Assembly: GCF_020172665.1 (NCBI RefSeq)
Contig: NZ_CP083985.1
Location: 103,418-167,417 of the forward strand
Source of the DNA: [Mycobacterium] zoologicum
GTDB lineage: Bacteria; Actinomycetota; Actinomycetes; Mycobacteriales; Mycobacteriaceae
Direction: 5' to 3'
Length of the DNA stretch: 64,000 bases
In this document: piece by piece, positions 53,403 through 62,887 of the stretch
Layout of the letters: each line of letters begins with the position of its first letter
How positions within the stretch are numbered: the stretch's first letter is position 1
Notes under the pieces: model-generated
Database searches by the model: none
What the model saw: the letters and a program-made list of their open reading frames with translations, nothing else
Told to the model about the DNA's origin: nothing
Translations under genes and position numbers: made by a program

Positions 53403-56233
53403 GCGTTGATCGCAAGGCGCGCCCGTTGGGCGCCCGGCTGGTGCGGGTGCTGGCCGTACCCATCATGGTCTTCTGGGCTCTGCTGGCGGCGGTGACGAAT
53501 ACCTTTGTGCCGCAGGTGGAGAGGGTCGCCGAGGAGCTCGCCGGGCCGATGGTGCCGACATATGCGCCCTCGCAGGCCGCGATGCTCGCGATCGGCGAGA
53601 AGTTCCAGGAGTCCACCTCCACCAGCATGACGATGCTGGTACTCGAGGCCGACCGCCCGCTGGGTGAGGCGGACCATCGCTACTACGACGCGCTGGTGCG
53701 CACGTTGCGAGACGACACCGAGCATGTGCAGTACGTGATGGACACCTGGGGCCGTCCCATCACCGCGGCCGGCGCCCAAAGCCTCGACGGCAAGGCCTCG
53801 TATGTGTTGCTGCGCCTGGCCGGCGACATAGGTCAGATGCAGGCCAACGACTCCGTCGCCGCGGTCCGCCACATCGTCGACACCTCCGACCCACCGCCGG
53901 GACTCAAGGTCTACGTCAGTGGCGCAGCACCATTGGCCGCCGACACCGTCGCGACGGCTAACAAGAGCCTGAACAACATCACGATCGCGACGATCTTCCT
54001 GATCATCTTCATGCTGCTGATGGTCTACCGGTCCGTCATCACCATGCTGGTGCCGCTGTTCGGGGTGCTGATCCTGATGCTGGCCGCCAAGGGGGTGATC
54101 GCCGCCCTCGGCCACTTCGGCTACATACAGCTGTCGTCGTTCGCGGTGAACATGGTGGTCTCGCTGACGCTGGGCGCGGGCACCGACTACGGCATCTTCC
54201 TGATGGGGCGCTATCACGAAGCGCGGAACAACGGCGAAAGCCGCGAGGAGGCGTTCTACACAGCCTATCGCGGTGTGTCCCATGTGATCCTGGGCTCCGG
54301 GCTCACCATCGCAGGCGCCGCCTACTGCCTGAGCTTCGCAAGGCTGAACTACTTCAACACGATGGGCCCGGCGGTGGCCATCAGCATGGTGCTCACCGTG
54401 GTGGGGGCGCTGACGCTCGGGCCGGCGATCCTCAGTGTGGGCAGCCTGATCGGCCTGTTCGATCCGCGGCTAAAGGCCAAGGCGCGGCTGTACCGACGGA
54501 TCGCCACCTCCGTGGTGCGTTGGCCTAAGCCGATCCTGACCGCCTCCGCGGCCCTGGTGGCCGCCGGAGCCGTCTTCGTGCCGACCTATCAGGTCAGCTT
54601 CGACGACCGCACCTATCAACCGCACGACTCACGGGCCAACCTGGGGTTCGCCGCCGCGGATCGGCACTTCGCCAAGAGCAAGCTGTTCTCGGAGATGCTG
54701 ATGGTCGAATCCGATCACGACATGCGCAACTCGGCCGACTTCATCTCGCTGGATCGCGTTGCCAAGGCGCTGATCCGGTTGCCCGGAGTGGCGATGGTGC
54801 AGAGCATCACCCGACCGATGGGCCGTGCGCTCGAGCACGCCTCGCTGCCGTATCTGTTCACCGGGCAGGGCAGCGCCAACGGGCAGCAGTTGCCGTTCAC
54901 CAGGGAGCAGAACGCCAACACCGCCCAGCAGGCCGACATCATGGGCCACACCGTCGAGGTGTTGCAGAGCACCATCGCGCTGACCCAGAAGCTGGCCGAT
55001 GAGATGCACTCCACGGTGCTCACGATGGAGGACATGCAGGCCGTCACCGATCAGATGAACGAGCAGATCTCGAATCTGGACGACTTCCTGATGCCGTTGC
55101 GCAGCTATTTCTATTGGGAGCCGCACTGTTTCGACATCCCGATCTGCTGGGCGTTCCGGTCGACCTGGGACATGATGGACAACGTCGACAGGCTCGCCGA
55201 GAGCATCAAGGACGCGGTGGGGTCCCTGGAGGTGGTCGACAGTCTGCTGCCGCAGATGGTGACCCAGCTCAACACCATGGCCGAGGATCAGATCGCCCTG
55301 CGCGCCCTGATCGTGAACACCTACGGCCCCACCAGTATTCAGGCGCAGAACACCGATCAGACCTTCAACGACATGATCAACGTCGGCAACGACTTCGACG
55401 CCTCCCGCAGTGACGACTTCTTCTACATACCCCGCCCGGCCTTCGACAACGAGGACATCAAGATCGGGATGCAGCTGATGATGTCGCCGGACGGCAAGGC
55501 GGCCCGGTTCATCGTCACCCACGAGGGCAACGCGATGGGCCCCGAGGGCATCGAGCACGTCGAGAAGTTCCCCGATGCGATCAAGATCGCGCTCAAGGAG
55601 ACCTCATTGGCCGGGGCGAAGATCTACATCGGCGGGTCCGGCTCGAACAACAAGGACATCGCGCAGTACTCGAAGTCCGATCTGCTGATCGCCGCGATCG
55701 CAGCGTTCGTGCTGATCTTCCTGATCATGCTGGTCATCACCCGAAGCCTGGTGGCCGCCTTGGTGATTCCGGGAACGGTGGCGTTCTCCTACGCCGGGGC
55801 GTTCGGGTTGTCGGTGCTGATCTGGCAGCACCTGATCGGGCTACACCTGCATTGGCTGATTCTACCGCTGACGTTCATCATCCTGGTGGCGGTCGGATCG
55901 GATTACAACCTGCTGCTGATCGCCCGGCTCAAAGAGGAGCTCGGCGCGGGTCTGAATACGGGTTTGATCCGGGCGCTGGGCAGCACCGGCGGCGTGGTGA
56001 CCTCGGCCGGACTGGTGTTCGCCTTCACCATGCTGGCCATGCTCGCCAGCGATCTGCGCACCATCGGTCAGGTCGGTTCCACCGTGTGTATCGGACTGCT
56101 GCTGGACACCTTGATCGTCCGGTCGTTCATCGTGCCGTGCCTGGTGCGGATCTACGGGCCGTGGTTCTGGTGGCCGACGATCGTGCGCCAACGTCCATTG
56201 CGTCGGCAGGTTCAACCGGCCGCGCCGGTGTGA
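53399..56233 (+). CDS. MmpL-family RND transporter
   Basis: Large RND-superfamily exporter of 944 residues with twelve predicted membrane helices in two bundles and two periplasmic domains. Helix 4 has GAGTDYGIFLMGRY and helix 10 VGSDYNLLLIARL, each with the Asp-Tyr pair that relays protons. It is of the MmpL4/MmpL5 size class. A TetR gene with divergent operator sits upstream. Substrate unknown; the MmpS4/5-L4/5 systems export siderophores and drugs such as bedaquiline. The 3' end overlaps the convergent TetR gene by 107 bp. Confidence 0.95.
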   Translation: MSVDRKARPLGARLVRVLAVPIMVFWALLAAVTNTFVPQVERVAEELAGPMVPTYAPSQAAMLAIGEKFQESTSTSMTMLVLEADRPLGEADHRYYDALVRTLRDDTEHVQYVMDTWGRPITAAGAQSLDGKASYVLLRLAGDIGQMQANDSVAAVRHIVDTSDPPPGLKVYVSGAAPLAADTVATANKSLNNITIATIFLIIFMLLMVYRSVITMLVPLFGVLILMLAAKGVIAALGHFGYIQLSSFAVNMVVSLTLGAGTDYGIFLMGRYHEARNNGESREEAFYTAYRGVSHVILGSGLTIAGAAYCLSFARLNYFNTMGPAVAISMVLTVVGALTLGPAILSVGSLIGLFDPRLKAKARLYRRIATSVVRWPKPILTASAALVAAGAVFVPTYQVSFDDRTYQPHDSRANLGFAAADRHFAKSKLFSEMLMVESDHDMRNSADFISLDRVAKALIRLPGVAMVQSITRPMGRALEHASLPYLFTGQGSANGQQLPFTREQNANTAQQADIMGHTVEVLQSTIALTQKLADEMHSTVLTMEDMQAVTDQMNEQISNLDDFLMPLRSYFYWEPHCFDIPICWAFRSTWDMMDNVDRLAESIKDAVGSLEVVDSLLPQMVTQLNTMAEDQIALRALIVNTYGPTSIQAQNTDQTFNDMINVGNDFDASRSDDFFYIPRPAFDNEDIKIGMQLMMSPDGKAARFIVTHEGNAMGPEGIEHVEKFPDAIKIALKETSLAGAKIYIGGSGSNNKDIAQYSKSDLLIAAIAAFVLIFLIMLVITRSLVAALVIPGTVAFSYAGAFGLSVLIWQHLIGLHLHWLILPLTFIILVAVGSDYNLLLIARLKEELGAGLNTGLIRALGSTGGVVTSAGLVFAFTMLAMLASDLRTIGQVGSTVCIGLLLDTLIVRSFIVPCLVRIYGPWFWWPTIVRQRPLRRQVQPAAPV

Positions 56234-56816
56234 TCGCCGGCGCCACCCAGCGGCGCAGGAAGGCCCGCAGTTGCTCGCCGCGGCGAGGCGGCCGGCCCGG
56301 GTCGATGACCAGGGATTGCAGCACCCGGAGCATGAATTCGACCAACTGATCGAGACCGTCGCCGCCGAAACCCGCAGCGTCCCAGTCGACGTCGAAGCGT
56401 TCGACGATCGATCGCCCGAAGGTGCGGGCCATATCGGAGGTGACACCGGCCGAGAAGGCACTGGCCTTGCCCGGCGTCAGCAGCAGGCTCATGTAGCGCT
56501 CGTCGGGCAGACGTTCCAGTGTGTGCGCGATACCTTCCACGACGGCCTCGGCGGGATCATGGATCCCGCGGACGTGCCGGGCCAGGCCGTCGAGAAAGGG
56601 ATCGACCTCGGCGACGGCGGTGGCGATCAGCAGCGCTTCGGTGCTGGGGAAATAGCGGTAGACGGTCTGGCGGGTGACGCCGACGTCCCGGGCCACATCC
56701 GAGATGCCGAAGTTCTCACCGGAGTGGTCGATCCGTCGCCGGGCGGCTTCCAGGATGCGCACGACGGCTTCGTCGTCGTCGGCCGGTTTCACGCCCGACC
56801 AGCCGTGAGTGCGCAT
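56127..56816 (-). CDS. TetR regulator divergent from the Rieske oxygenase
   Basis: Repressor of 229 residues with the helix-turn-helix at about 37-60 ('FGISDVARDVGVTRQTVYRYFPSTEALL'). The C-terminal 35 residues are Arg/Ala/Thr-rich and are encoded in the overlap with mmpL, so they may be added by read-in to a late stop. It faces the Rieske oxygenase gene across a 96-bp gap with a long palindrome, its likely operator. Confidence 0.85.
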   Translation of the reverse strand: MRTHGWSGVKPADDDEAVVRILEAARRRIDHSGENFGISDVARDVGVTRQTVYRYFPSTEALLIATAVAEVDPFLDGLARHVRGIHDPAEAVVEGIAHTLERLPDERYMSLLLTPGKASAFSAGVTSDMARTFGRSIVERFDVDWDAAGFGGDGLDQLVEFMLRVLQSLVIDPGRPPRRGEQLRAFLRRWVAPAITPARPVEPADAMDVGARSSATRTTARRSAPGTAR

Positions 56817-56849
56817 GAGCGCACGTTACCGCTCGGCGACCGACGCTTC

Positions 56850-56881
56850 TTGACCATACAAATTGATAATGTGTATGGTCA
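56850..56881. promoter_or_regulatory. Operator: 10-bp perfect inverted repeat in divergent promoter
   Basis: TGACCATACA (56851-56860), an 11-bp A+T-rich spacer, and TGTATGGTCA (56872-56881). A promoter TTGACC (56850-56855), N18, TATGGT (56874-56879) toward the Rieske gene lies within it, and the near-symmetry gives a mirror-image promoter toward tetR. A TetR dimer here would control both genes. Confidence 0.75.
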
Positions 56882-56912
56882 CTCCGACTTACTTCGCGAG
56901 GGGAGTGATCGG

Positions 56913-58064
56913 GTGATCGGCGTACGGGACACCGAACTGACCAGGCGAGCGCTGCGGCTGGTGTTGAACAAGACCACCGACATGGCCGACGAGGTGCTGC
57001 GGGTGCCGTTGCACTACTACCGGGACGCAAAGGTCACCGAGATCGAGGAGTCCCAGATTCTGCGGCGCACACCGCTGGCCGTCCTGCCCAGTGCGCAGGT
57101 TCCGAACCCGAACGACTACGTGGTTCGCTCCGTACTGGGAGATTCGCTGCTGGTCACCCGCGACAAGAACGGCCGCAGTCATGTCTTCCTCAACTACTGC
57201 CGCCACCGCGGCGCCAAGCCGGCCTGCGGTGCCGGCAGTGCGGTGCGGTTCACCTGCCCGTACCACGCCTGGACCTACCGCAATGATGGGACGCTGCTGA
57301 CCGTGCCGGGTAGCACCGGTTTCGCCGGTATGGACAAGCGCGACTACGGGCTCATCGAGTTGCCCAACCAGGAGCGCCACGGCTTCATCTGGGCGGTGCT
57401 GACCGCCGGCGCCGACATCGACGTCGATGGGCACCTCGGTGACCTCGGTTCTGATCTGGCCGCGCTGGACTACGACTCCTTTGGCTACCACGACTATCGC
57501 GAGTTCGAATCCGAGGTGTCCTGGAAGGGGGCCTTGGAGGCGTTCGCCGAGAGTTACCACTTCCCGTTCGTGCACGGCGAAAGCCTGATCGGTCAGAACG
57601 CGCTGGCGAACACCTCGATCCACGACCGCTTCGGCAGACACCACCGGATGGGCTTTCCGTTCAACTGGATCACCAACCTGCAGAGCGACTCCGAAGCGTC
57701 CTGGGACGTCCGCGACAACATGGGGGTCATCTACTGGATCTACCCGAACCTCATCCTGGCGAACAGCTCGGTGGGGGTGGAGGTCATCGACATCCTGCCC
57801 GCCGGCTCCCCGACCCGGTGCACCGTCCGGCACAGCTGGCTGGCCCGGACGCCCGCGGCCGACGACGACACCCGCGCCGGCTACGATGCGATCTTCGCCG
57901 CTGTGCACGCGGCGGTGCGCGACGAGGACTTCGCCATGCTGCCGCAGTGCGGTGAGGGCGTGCGGCACGGTCAGCATGACCATATGGTGATCGGCCGCAA
58001 CGAGATCGGCGTTCAGCACATGGTCCGGGTGTTCGCCGACGAACTCGGCATCGCACTGGGCTGA
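56913..58064 (+). CDS. Rieske non-haem iron ring-hydroxylating oxygenase, large subunit
   Basis: Aromatic-ring-type oxygenase of 383 residues. The Rieske [2Fe-2S] ligands are C96-R-H98 and C115-PY-H118. The mononuclear iron site is the 2-His segment with H216 and H221 in 'ESYHFPFVHGE', with the Asp in 'AAVRDEDF' a likely third ligand. GTG 56913 has GAGGGGA upstream. No small subunit, ferredoxin or reductase gene is adjacent, so electron partners must come from elsewhere. Substrate unknown. Confidence 0.9.
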   Translation: MIGVRDTELTRRALRLVLNKTTDMADEVLRVPLHYYRDAKVTEIEESQILRRTPLAVLPSAQVPNPNDYVVRSVLGDSLLVTRDKNGRSHVFLNYCRHRGAKPACGAGSAVRFTCPYHAWTYRNDGTLLTVPGSTGFAGMDKRDYGLIELPNQERHGFIWAVLTAGADIDVDGHLGDLGSDLAALDYDSFGYHDYREFESEVSWKGALEAFAESYHFPFVHGESLIGQNALANTSIHDRFGRHHRMGFPFNWITNLQSDSEASWDVRDNMGVIYWIYPNLILANSSVGVEVIDILPAGSPTRCTVRHSWLARTPAADDDTRAGYDAIFAAVHAAVRDEDFAMLPQCGEGVRHGQHDHMVIGRNEIGVQHMVRVFADELGIALG

Positions 58065-58079
58065 CCGGCCGATTGCTCC

Positions 58080-58934
58080 TCAGAACACCCGCCGTTCGGC
58101 GAGCACATCCGCGAACGCCGCCAGGTCGGTGGCGAACAGCGAGGGTTGCTCGAAGGCGGCGAAGTGCCCGCCGCGGTCCGCGACGCTGTAGTGGACCAGG
58201 TTGTAGCGATGGGCCGCCCAGGCTCGCGGGGTCTGCAGCATCTCGTACGGGTAGACCGCGTAACCGGTCGGCACGTTGACCCGGCCGGTCCAGGTACTCA
58301 ACGGGCCGGTTTCGGAGCGGGAGGATTCGCAGTACAGCCGGGCCGCCGACGTCGCCGTCACCGGCAGCCAGTACAGCATCAGGTTGTCGATCAGCCGGTC
58401 GGTGCTGATCGGCATCCCGTCGCGGATGTCACACCAGGCGTGAAACTTCTCCAGAATCCAGCCGGCCAGGCCCACCGGAGAGTCGTCGAGGCCGAAACCC
58501 AGCGAATGGGGGCGCGTCGCTTGCTGTTTCAGGTAGGCCATGCCGTCGGCGGTGCGCTGCGCCGCGGCGACGATGGCGGACTGCTCATCCTCTGTCACGG
58601 CGCCCAGCAGTTCGGCGTTGTCCGGGTCGGGCGGCGCGAAGAGCATGTTGGAGTGGATCGCAGCGACACGGCTGGCGTAGTGCTCACCAAGTTCGCGGGT
58701 GACCAGCGCGCCCCAATCGCCGCCCTGCGCGACGTAACGGTCATAGCCCAACTGACCCATCACGTCGTCGACGGCGGCCGCCACAGCTGCGACGTCGACA
58801 CCGGTCCGACGGGTGGGTCCGGAGAACCCGTAACCCGGCATCGAGGCGACGACAATGTGGAACCGGCTGCGCAGCAGCGGAAGCACGTCGAGGAACTCGA
58901 CGATCGAACCCGGCCAGCCGTGAGTGAGCAGCAA
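58080..58934 (-). CDS. Epoxide hydrolase, N-terminal (EHN) domain missing
   Basis: Alpha/beta hydrolase of the EHN-type epoxide hydrolase family. It keeps the HGWPG oxyanion segment (5-9), the nucleophile Asp73 in 'QGGDWGAL' and His in 'RGGHFAAFEQP'. Family members have about 110 more residues at the N-terminus; here translation can begin only at TTG 58934, because the frame upstream runs into the TGA of the tetR gene after 13 codons. Those codons (HARSTDPGAIP) still look like epoxide-hydrolase sequence, so the 5' part was deleted. Possibly a pseudogene. Confidence 0.75.
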   Translation of the reverse strand: MLLTHGWPGSIVEFLDVLPLLRSRFHIVVASMPGYGFSGPTRRTGVDVAAVAAAVDDVMGQLGYDRYVAQGGDWGALVTRELGEHYASRVAAIHSNMLFAPPDPDNAELLGAVTEDEQSAIVAAAQRTADGMAYLKQQATRPHSLGFGLDDSPVGLAGWILEKFHAWCDIRDGMPISTDRLIDNLMLYWLPVTATSAARLYCESSRSETGPLSTWTGRVNVPTGYAVYPYEMLQTPRAWAAHRYNLVHYSVADRGGHFAAFEQPSLFATDLAAFADVLAERRVF

Positions 58935-58973
58935 CGGGATAGCGCCCGGATCGGTCGAACGCGCATGCAGGGT

Positions 58974-59576
58974 TCAGCCACGGTCGTCTCCTCTCAGGCC
59001 GGCGACGATGTGATCGCAGACGAAATTTCGGACCGCGCGCGGGCTGTCGAGGTTGACCCGCATGGGTGGGAGCAGCTCGAAACTGAACAGCATCCGCACG
59101 ATCCATTCGCCGGCGCGGCCCGCATCGAGCGTGGCGTCGACCTCGCCGCGGTGTTGCGCGGCGCGCACCATCGGCGTCCACAGCTGCACGGAGCGGCGCA
59201 TCAGCTCCTCGCCGCCGTGTTCGAGCAGCAGCACCAGCACGCTCTGATTGATCGCCCGCGGTTCGGCGGCTGAGCGTCGGCGATGCGCCGAGATCAGCAC
59301 CGCGGCGGCGGCGACCTGCTCGGCGAGGCTGGCCTGCTCGTTCACCTCGGCGGCCATGGTGTCGATGAATGCCGCGGACAAATGGCCGAGCGTCGCGGCG
59401 ATGGCGTCGTCGCGGGTCCCGAAGACGTTGTGCACCGTGCCGCGGGACACCCCTGCCTCCTCGGCGACGGCGGTGAGGCTGAAGCGCCGCGGGCCGAGCC
59501 GGCGCAGGGTTTCGGTGGCGGCGGCGAGCAGCGGCGGCGGTGGTGTTCTCGATCCGTTGTCGCCGGGCACTTGCAC
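58974..59576 (-). CDS. TetR-family regulator
   Basis: Repressor of 200 residues: helix-turn-helix at about 36-58 ('FSLTAVAEEAGVSRGTVHNVFGTRDDAI') and a C-terminal domain of the TetR_C type. GTG 59576 is the longest start; GTG 59570 is an alternative that leaves the palindrome fully upstream. It is divergent from the deacylase gene at 59648 and probably regulates it. Its stop codon is in the same frame as the truncated epoxide hydrolase behind it. Confidence 0.85.
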   Translation of the reverse strand: MQVPGDNGSRTPPPPLLAAATETLRRLGPRRFSLTAVAEEAGVSRGTVHNVFGTRDDAIAATLGHLSAAFIDTMAAEVNEQASLAEQVAAAAVLISAHRRRSAAEPRAINQSVLVLLLEHGGEELMRRSVQLWTPMVRAAQHRGEVDATLDAGRAGEWIVRMLFSFELLPPMRVNLDSPRAVRNFVCDHIVAGLRGDDRG

Positions 59577-59597
59577 ACATTATCGAGATGTGTACAA
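59571..59597. promoter_or_regulatory. Operator candidate upstream of the deacylase gene
   Basis: TTGCACACAT (59571-59580), N7, ATGTGTACAA (59588-59597): an inverted repeat with nine of ten positions matching. It overlaps the tetR start and lies 50 bp before the deacylase GTG. Confidence 0.6.
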
Positions 59598-59647
59598 ATT
59601 GATCAATAGTTCCGTGCGCCGAGTCCCGCGAACACAAGGAGACTGCC

Positions 59648-61411
59648 GTGTATGACCTCACGATCACCGGTGGCACCGTCGTCGACGGATCCGGATCCGA
59701 TCGCTTCCTGGCCGACGTGGGTGTCCGCGACGGCAAGGTCGTGGCGGTCCAACGCCGCAGTGGAGCCGACGATCCGGGCTTGACCGGCGAGGCCCGTGAG
59801 ACCATCGACGCCACCGGACGCATCGTGGCACCGGGGTTCGTCGACATCCACACCCACTACGACGGCCAGGTCAGTTGGGACAGCCTGCTGGAGCCCTCCA
59901 GCGGCCACGGCGTGACGACGGTGGTCACCGGCAACTGCGGGGTGGGGTTCGCCCCGGTACGGCCGGGCCGCGAAGAGTGGCTGATCAAACTGATGGAGGG
60001 CGTCGAAGACATCCCCGGCACCGCGCTGACCGAGGGCATCACCTGGGGCTGGGAGAGCTACCCCGAATACCTCGACGCCGTCGACGGCCAGCGCCTCGCC
60101 GTCGACGTCGGCAGTCAGGTCGCGCACGGTGCGATTCGTGCCTACGCCATGGGCGATCGGGGCGCCCGCAACGAGCCGGCCACCCCGGACGACATCGCCG
60201 CGATGAGCGCCCTGGTGCAAGAGGCGATCGAGGCTGGGGCGCTGGGCTTCTCGACGTCGCGCACCCTGGCGCACCGGGCGATGGACGGCGAGCCGGTACC
60301 GGGCACCTTCGCCGCCGAAGACGAGTTGTTCGGGCTGGGCCGGGCCATGGCAGCGGGCGGTCAGGCGGTCTTCGAGCTGGCCCCGCAGGGTACCGCCGGT
60401 GAGGACATCGTGGCGCCGAAGAAGGAGCTCGAGTGGATGCAGCGCCTCGGCGCCGAGATCGACCGGCCGATCTCGTTCGCGCTGATCCAGGTCGACGCCG
60501 ACCCGAACCTGTGGCGTGAGCAGCTCGACATCTCCGCGGCTGCGCATCAGGCCGGCAGCGCGCTGTACCCGCAGATCGCCGCCCGGCCGTTCGGCATGCT
60601 GCTCGGCTTCCCCGGCCATCACGCCTTCACCCACCGGCCGACCTACCGGCGGCTCAAGGAGCAGTGCAGCCGTGAGGAGCTGGCGCAGCGGCTCGCCGAT
60701 CCGGTGGTCAAGGCGGCGATCCTGTCCGAAGACGATCTGCCGCCCGACCCCGCCGTGCAGTTCGACGCGATGTTCGCCCTGGTGCAGCACTCGCTGCACC
60801 GCATCTACGACCTGGGGGATCCGCCGGACTACGAGCCGACGCCGGATCGCTCGGTGGCGGCGATCGCCGCGGCGCGCGGCGAGGATCCGCTGGCGACGCT
60901 GTATGACCTGATGCTGGCCTCCGATGCCGGCGCGATGCTGATGCTGCCGTTCTTCAATTACGCCGACGGCAACCACGACGCGATCCGCGAAATGCTCACC
61001 CACCCCGCCGGCGTGCTGGGCCTGTCCGATGGCGGCGCACACTGCGGAATGATCTGCGACGCTTCCTATCCCACCTACCTGCTCACCCACTGGGCGCGCG
61101 ATCGGCATCGCGGCCAGAAGCTGTCGCTGGAATACGTGGTGCGCAAGCAGTGCCGGGACACCGCCGCGCTGTTCGGTCTGACCGACCGCGGCGTGATCGA
61201 CGTCGGCAAGAAGGCCGACCTCAATGTCATCGATATGGACGCGTTGAGGCTGCACCCGGCTCGGATGGCCTACGACCTGCCGGCCGGTGGACGTCGCCTG
61301 CTGCAGGGCGCGAGCGGGTATGACGCCACGATCGTCAGCGGAGTTGTCACCCGGCGCCACGGCGCCGACACCGGCGCCCGTCCGGGGCGTCTGGTGCGCG
61401 GAGCGCGTTGA
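59648..61411 (+). CDS. N-acyl-D-amino-acid deacylase family amidohydrolase
   Basis: Amidohydrolase_3-type TIM-barrel enzyme of 587 residues. It has the metal-binding HxH (H68 and H70 in '[12 protein letters not shown]'), '[12 protein letters not shown]', and the C-terminal '[20 protein letters not shown]' with the catalytic Asp. The family includes D-aminoacylases and dihydropyrimidinase-like enzymes, and many mycobacterial members are uncharacterised. GTG start after a TetR operator. Part of its 3' end is duplicated as a broken copy at 50830-51103. Confidence 0.88.
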   Translation: MYDLTITGGTVVDGSGSDRFLADVGVRDGKVVAVQRRSGADDPGLTGEARETIDATGRIVAPGFVDIHTHYDGQVSWDSLLEPSSGHGVTTVVTGNCGVGFAPVRPGREEWLIKLMEGVEDIPGTALTEGITWGWESYPEYLDAVDGQRLAVDVGSQVAHGAIRAYAMGDRGARNEPATPDDIAAMSALVQEAIEAGALGFSTSRTLAHRAMDGEPVPGTFAAEDELFGLGRAMAAGGQAVFELAPQGTAGEDIVAPKKELEWMQRLGAEIDRPISFALIQVDADPNLWREQLDISAAAHQAGSALYPQIAARPFGMLLGFPGHHAFTHRPTYRRLKEQCSREELAQRLADPVVKAAILSEDDLPPDPAVQFDAMFALVQHSLHRIYDLGDPPDYEPTPDRSVAAIAAARGEDPLATLYDLMLASDAGAMLMLPFFNYADGNHDAIREMLTHPAGVLGLSDGGAHCGMICDASYPTYLLTHWARDRHRGQKLSLEYVVRKQCRDTAALFGLTDRGVIDVGKKADLNVIDMDALRLHPARMAYDLPAGGRRLLQGASGYDATIVSGVVTRRHGADTGARPGRLVRGAR

Positions 61412-61434
61412 ACACCAGATAAGGAGCCTGACTG

Positions 61435-61947
61435 TTGTCTTCGATGTATCCCTGCGAGAAAGTCGATCTCGACTTCATCGAGCACGCGCCGCAGCGGTTC
61501 AGCAACAGTGTCGAACTGGCCGTGACACCCGAGCAGGTGTGGCAGGTGCTCGCCGATGCCGAAGCCTGGCCACACTGGGCGTCTGTCATCACCCATGTGA
61601 GATGGACCAGCCCCGAGCCGCATGGCGTCGGTACCACTCGTGTCGTCGACATGCGCGGCGGCATCGTCGGCGAAGAGGAGTTCCTGGCCTGGGAACCCGG
61701 TCGGCACATGGCGTTTCGCTTCAATGCGAGCTCGACCTCGGCGCTGGCGGTGTTCGTCGAGGATTACCGCATCGAACCCACCGCGCAGGGCTGCCGGCTC
61801 ACCTGGACGCTGGCCAACCGGCTGACCGGCCCGGCCAAGTTCTTCTCCCCGGTCAGTGCCCCGCTGATGAACCTGGCGTTCCGCCGCTTCCTGTCCAACC
61901 TGCGGCGCTACACCGACAAACGCTTCGCCACCGCGGCCCACGGCTAG
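61435..61947 (+). CDS. SRPBCC-fold (START-like) protein
   Basis: Polyketide-cyclase/START-like ligand-binding protein of 170 residues, with 'ELAVTPEQVWQVLADAEAWPHWA' at the start of the fold and 'LTWTLANRL' before the long C-terminal helix 'LMNLAFRRFLSNLRRYTDKRF'. Start is TTG 61435 (ATG four codons later is an alternative). It follows the deacylase gene by 23 bp. SRPBCC proteins bind hydrophobic ligands; the ligand is unknown. Confidence 0.82.
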   Translation: MSSMYPCEKVDLDFIEHAPQRFSNSVELAVTPEQVWQVLADAEAWPHWASVITHVRWTSPEPHGVGTTRVVDMRGGIVGEEEFLAWEPGRHMAFRFNASSTSALAVFVEDYRIEPTAQGCRLTWTLANRLTGPAKFFSPVSAPLMNLAFRRFLSNLRRYTDKRFATAAHG

Positions 61948-62026
61948 GGTCCGGCGGCGGCGGAATCAGAGGTGCCGGTCGATATCCATCCGCTGATCAC
62001 CGGGTGCGTCGCGAGGCGTCGGTTCG

Positions 62027-62503
62027 TTAGCGGTCCATCGCCAACTCCCGGGCGATGGCGGCGTGGTACTCGTCGATCTTGGCGGGGTTGACCGCCCGGA
62101 AGAATCCGTCCGGCAGGGGCGCGTGCCGGTAGGCCTCCACGGTCATGGTGCGGGTGAACAGCGTGACTCCGTCGGCGGGTCGGGTGAATCGGTACTGCAC
62201 GGTGATGCGTCCTTCCATCCCGCCGTTGCCGTCGCGGTCGTGGCCGAGCCGGCCCACCGAACTGAACATCCACAGCGTCGGGCGCGTCGCGATGGCGAGC
62301 TGCCAGGTGAAGATGCGGCCGCCGTCCGGGCCGGCCTCGGTCCAGGTGTCGCCGACCTCTAAAGGCATTCGGCTGGGCAGGTTTTCGATGTGAGCGCTGC
62401 CCGGATAGGTCTTGGTCCAGTTGGCCGGATCGGTGACGAAGTCATAGATCGTCTCCGGGGGATGGCTGAACGCGGTCTCCGAACTGGTGGTGACGATGCC
62501 CAA
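62027..62503 (-). CDS. SRPBCC-fold protein
   Basis: Second SRPBCC-fold protein, 158 residues, with 'AFSHPPETIYDFVTDPANWTKTYPGS' at the N-terminus and 'FTRTMTVEAYRHAPLPDGFFRAVNPAKIDEYHAAIARE' at the C-terminus. TTG start with AAAGG upstream. It is convergent to the first SRPBCC gene. It has little similarity to it beyond the fold, so the two are not recent duplicates. Function unknown. Confidence 0.8.
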   Translation of the reverse strand: MGIVTTSSETAFSHPPETIYDFVTDPANWTKTYPGSAHIENLPSRMPLEVGDTWTEAGPDGGRIFTWQLAIATRPTLWMFSSVGRLGHDRDGNGGMEGRITVQYRFTRPADGVTLFTRTMTVEAYRHAPLPDGFFRAVNPAKIDEYHAAIARELAMDR

Positions 62504-62548
62504 CGTCGTGCCTTTCTTTACAGTGCCGCCTGCAGTGCGGCGACGGTG

Positions 62549-62887
62549 TCACCGGGTCTCGGTCTCGGCCAGCCGGCCCAGCTCGGTGACGAACCGCAGC
62601 GCGAATGTTTGGGCGGGCATCTTGACGAATACGGTGGCGGGCACGCCGTCGCAGTCGAGCGCCAGTCGGGCTCGTGAGGACGTACCGGCATCGCCGTCGA
62701 CGACACGCACCCGATCCACGCGGCGCCCGAGGATCCGGGACAGCTGAGCCGCGGTCAGATCGGAAACGCGCCGCGGCAGCTTTCCACCGACCGTGCCCAG
62801 GGCCACCCGGCCGACGCCGCGACCCAGCTCGGCAGCCAGGTTCAGGGCCGGGACACGATGGCGTCGGCGGCCGGATGCGGCTGTCAT
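62549..62887 (-). pseudogene. N-terminal remnant of an APH-family phosphotransferase
   Basis: 112 codons encode only the N-terminal lobe of a mycobacterial small-molecule phosphotransferase: 'DLTAAQLSRILGRRV', the glycine/serine loop 'GTSSRARLAL' and the lysine segment 'ATVFVKMPA', ending at 'LGRLAETETR'. Family members have about 250 more residues with the catalytic loop; here a stop follows at once and the SRPBCC gene begins 45 bp later. The protein would be inactive. Confidence 0.7.
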
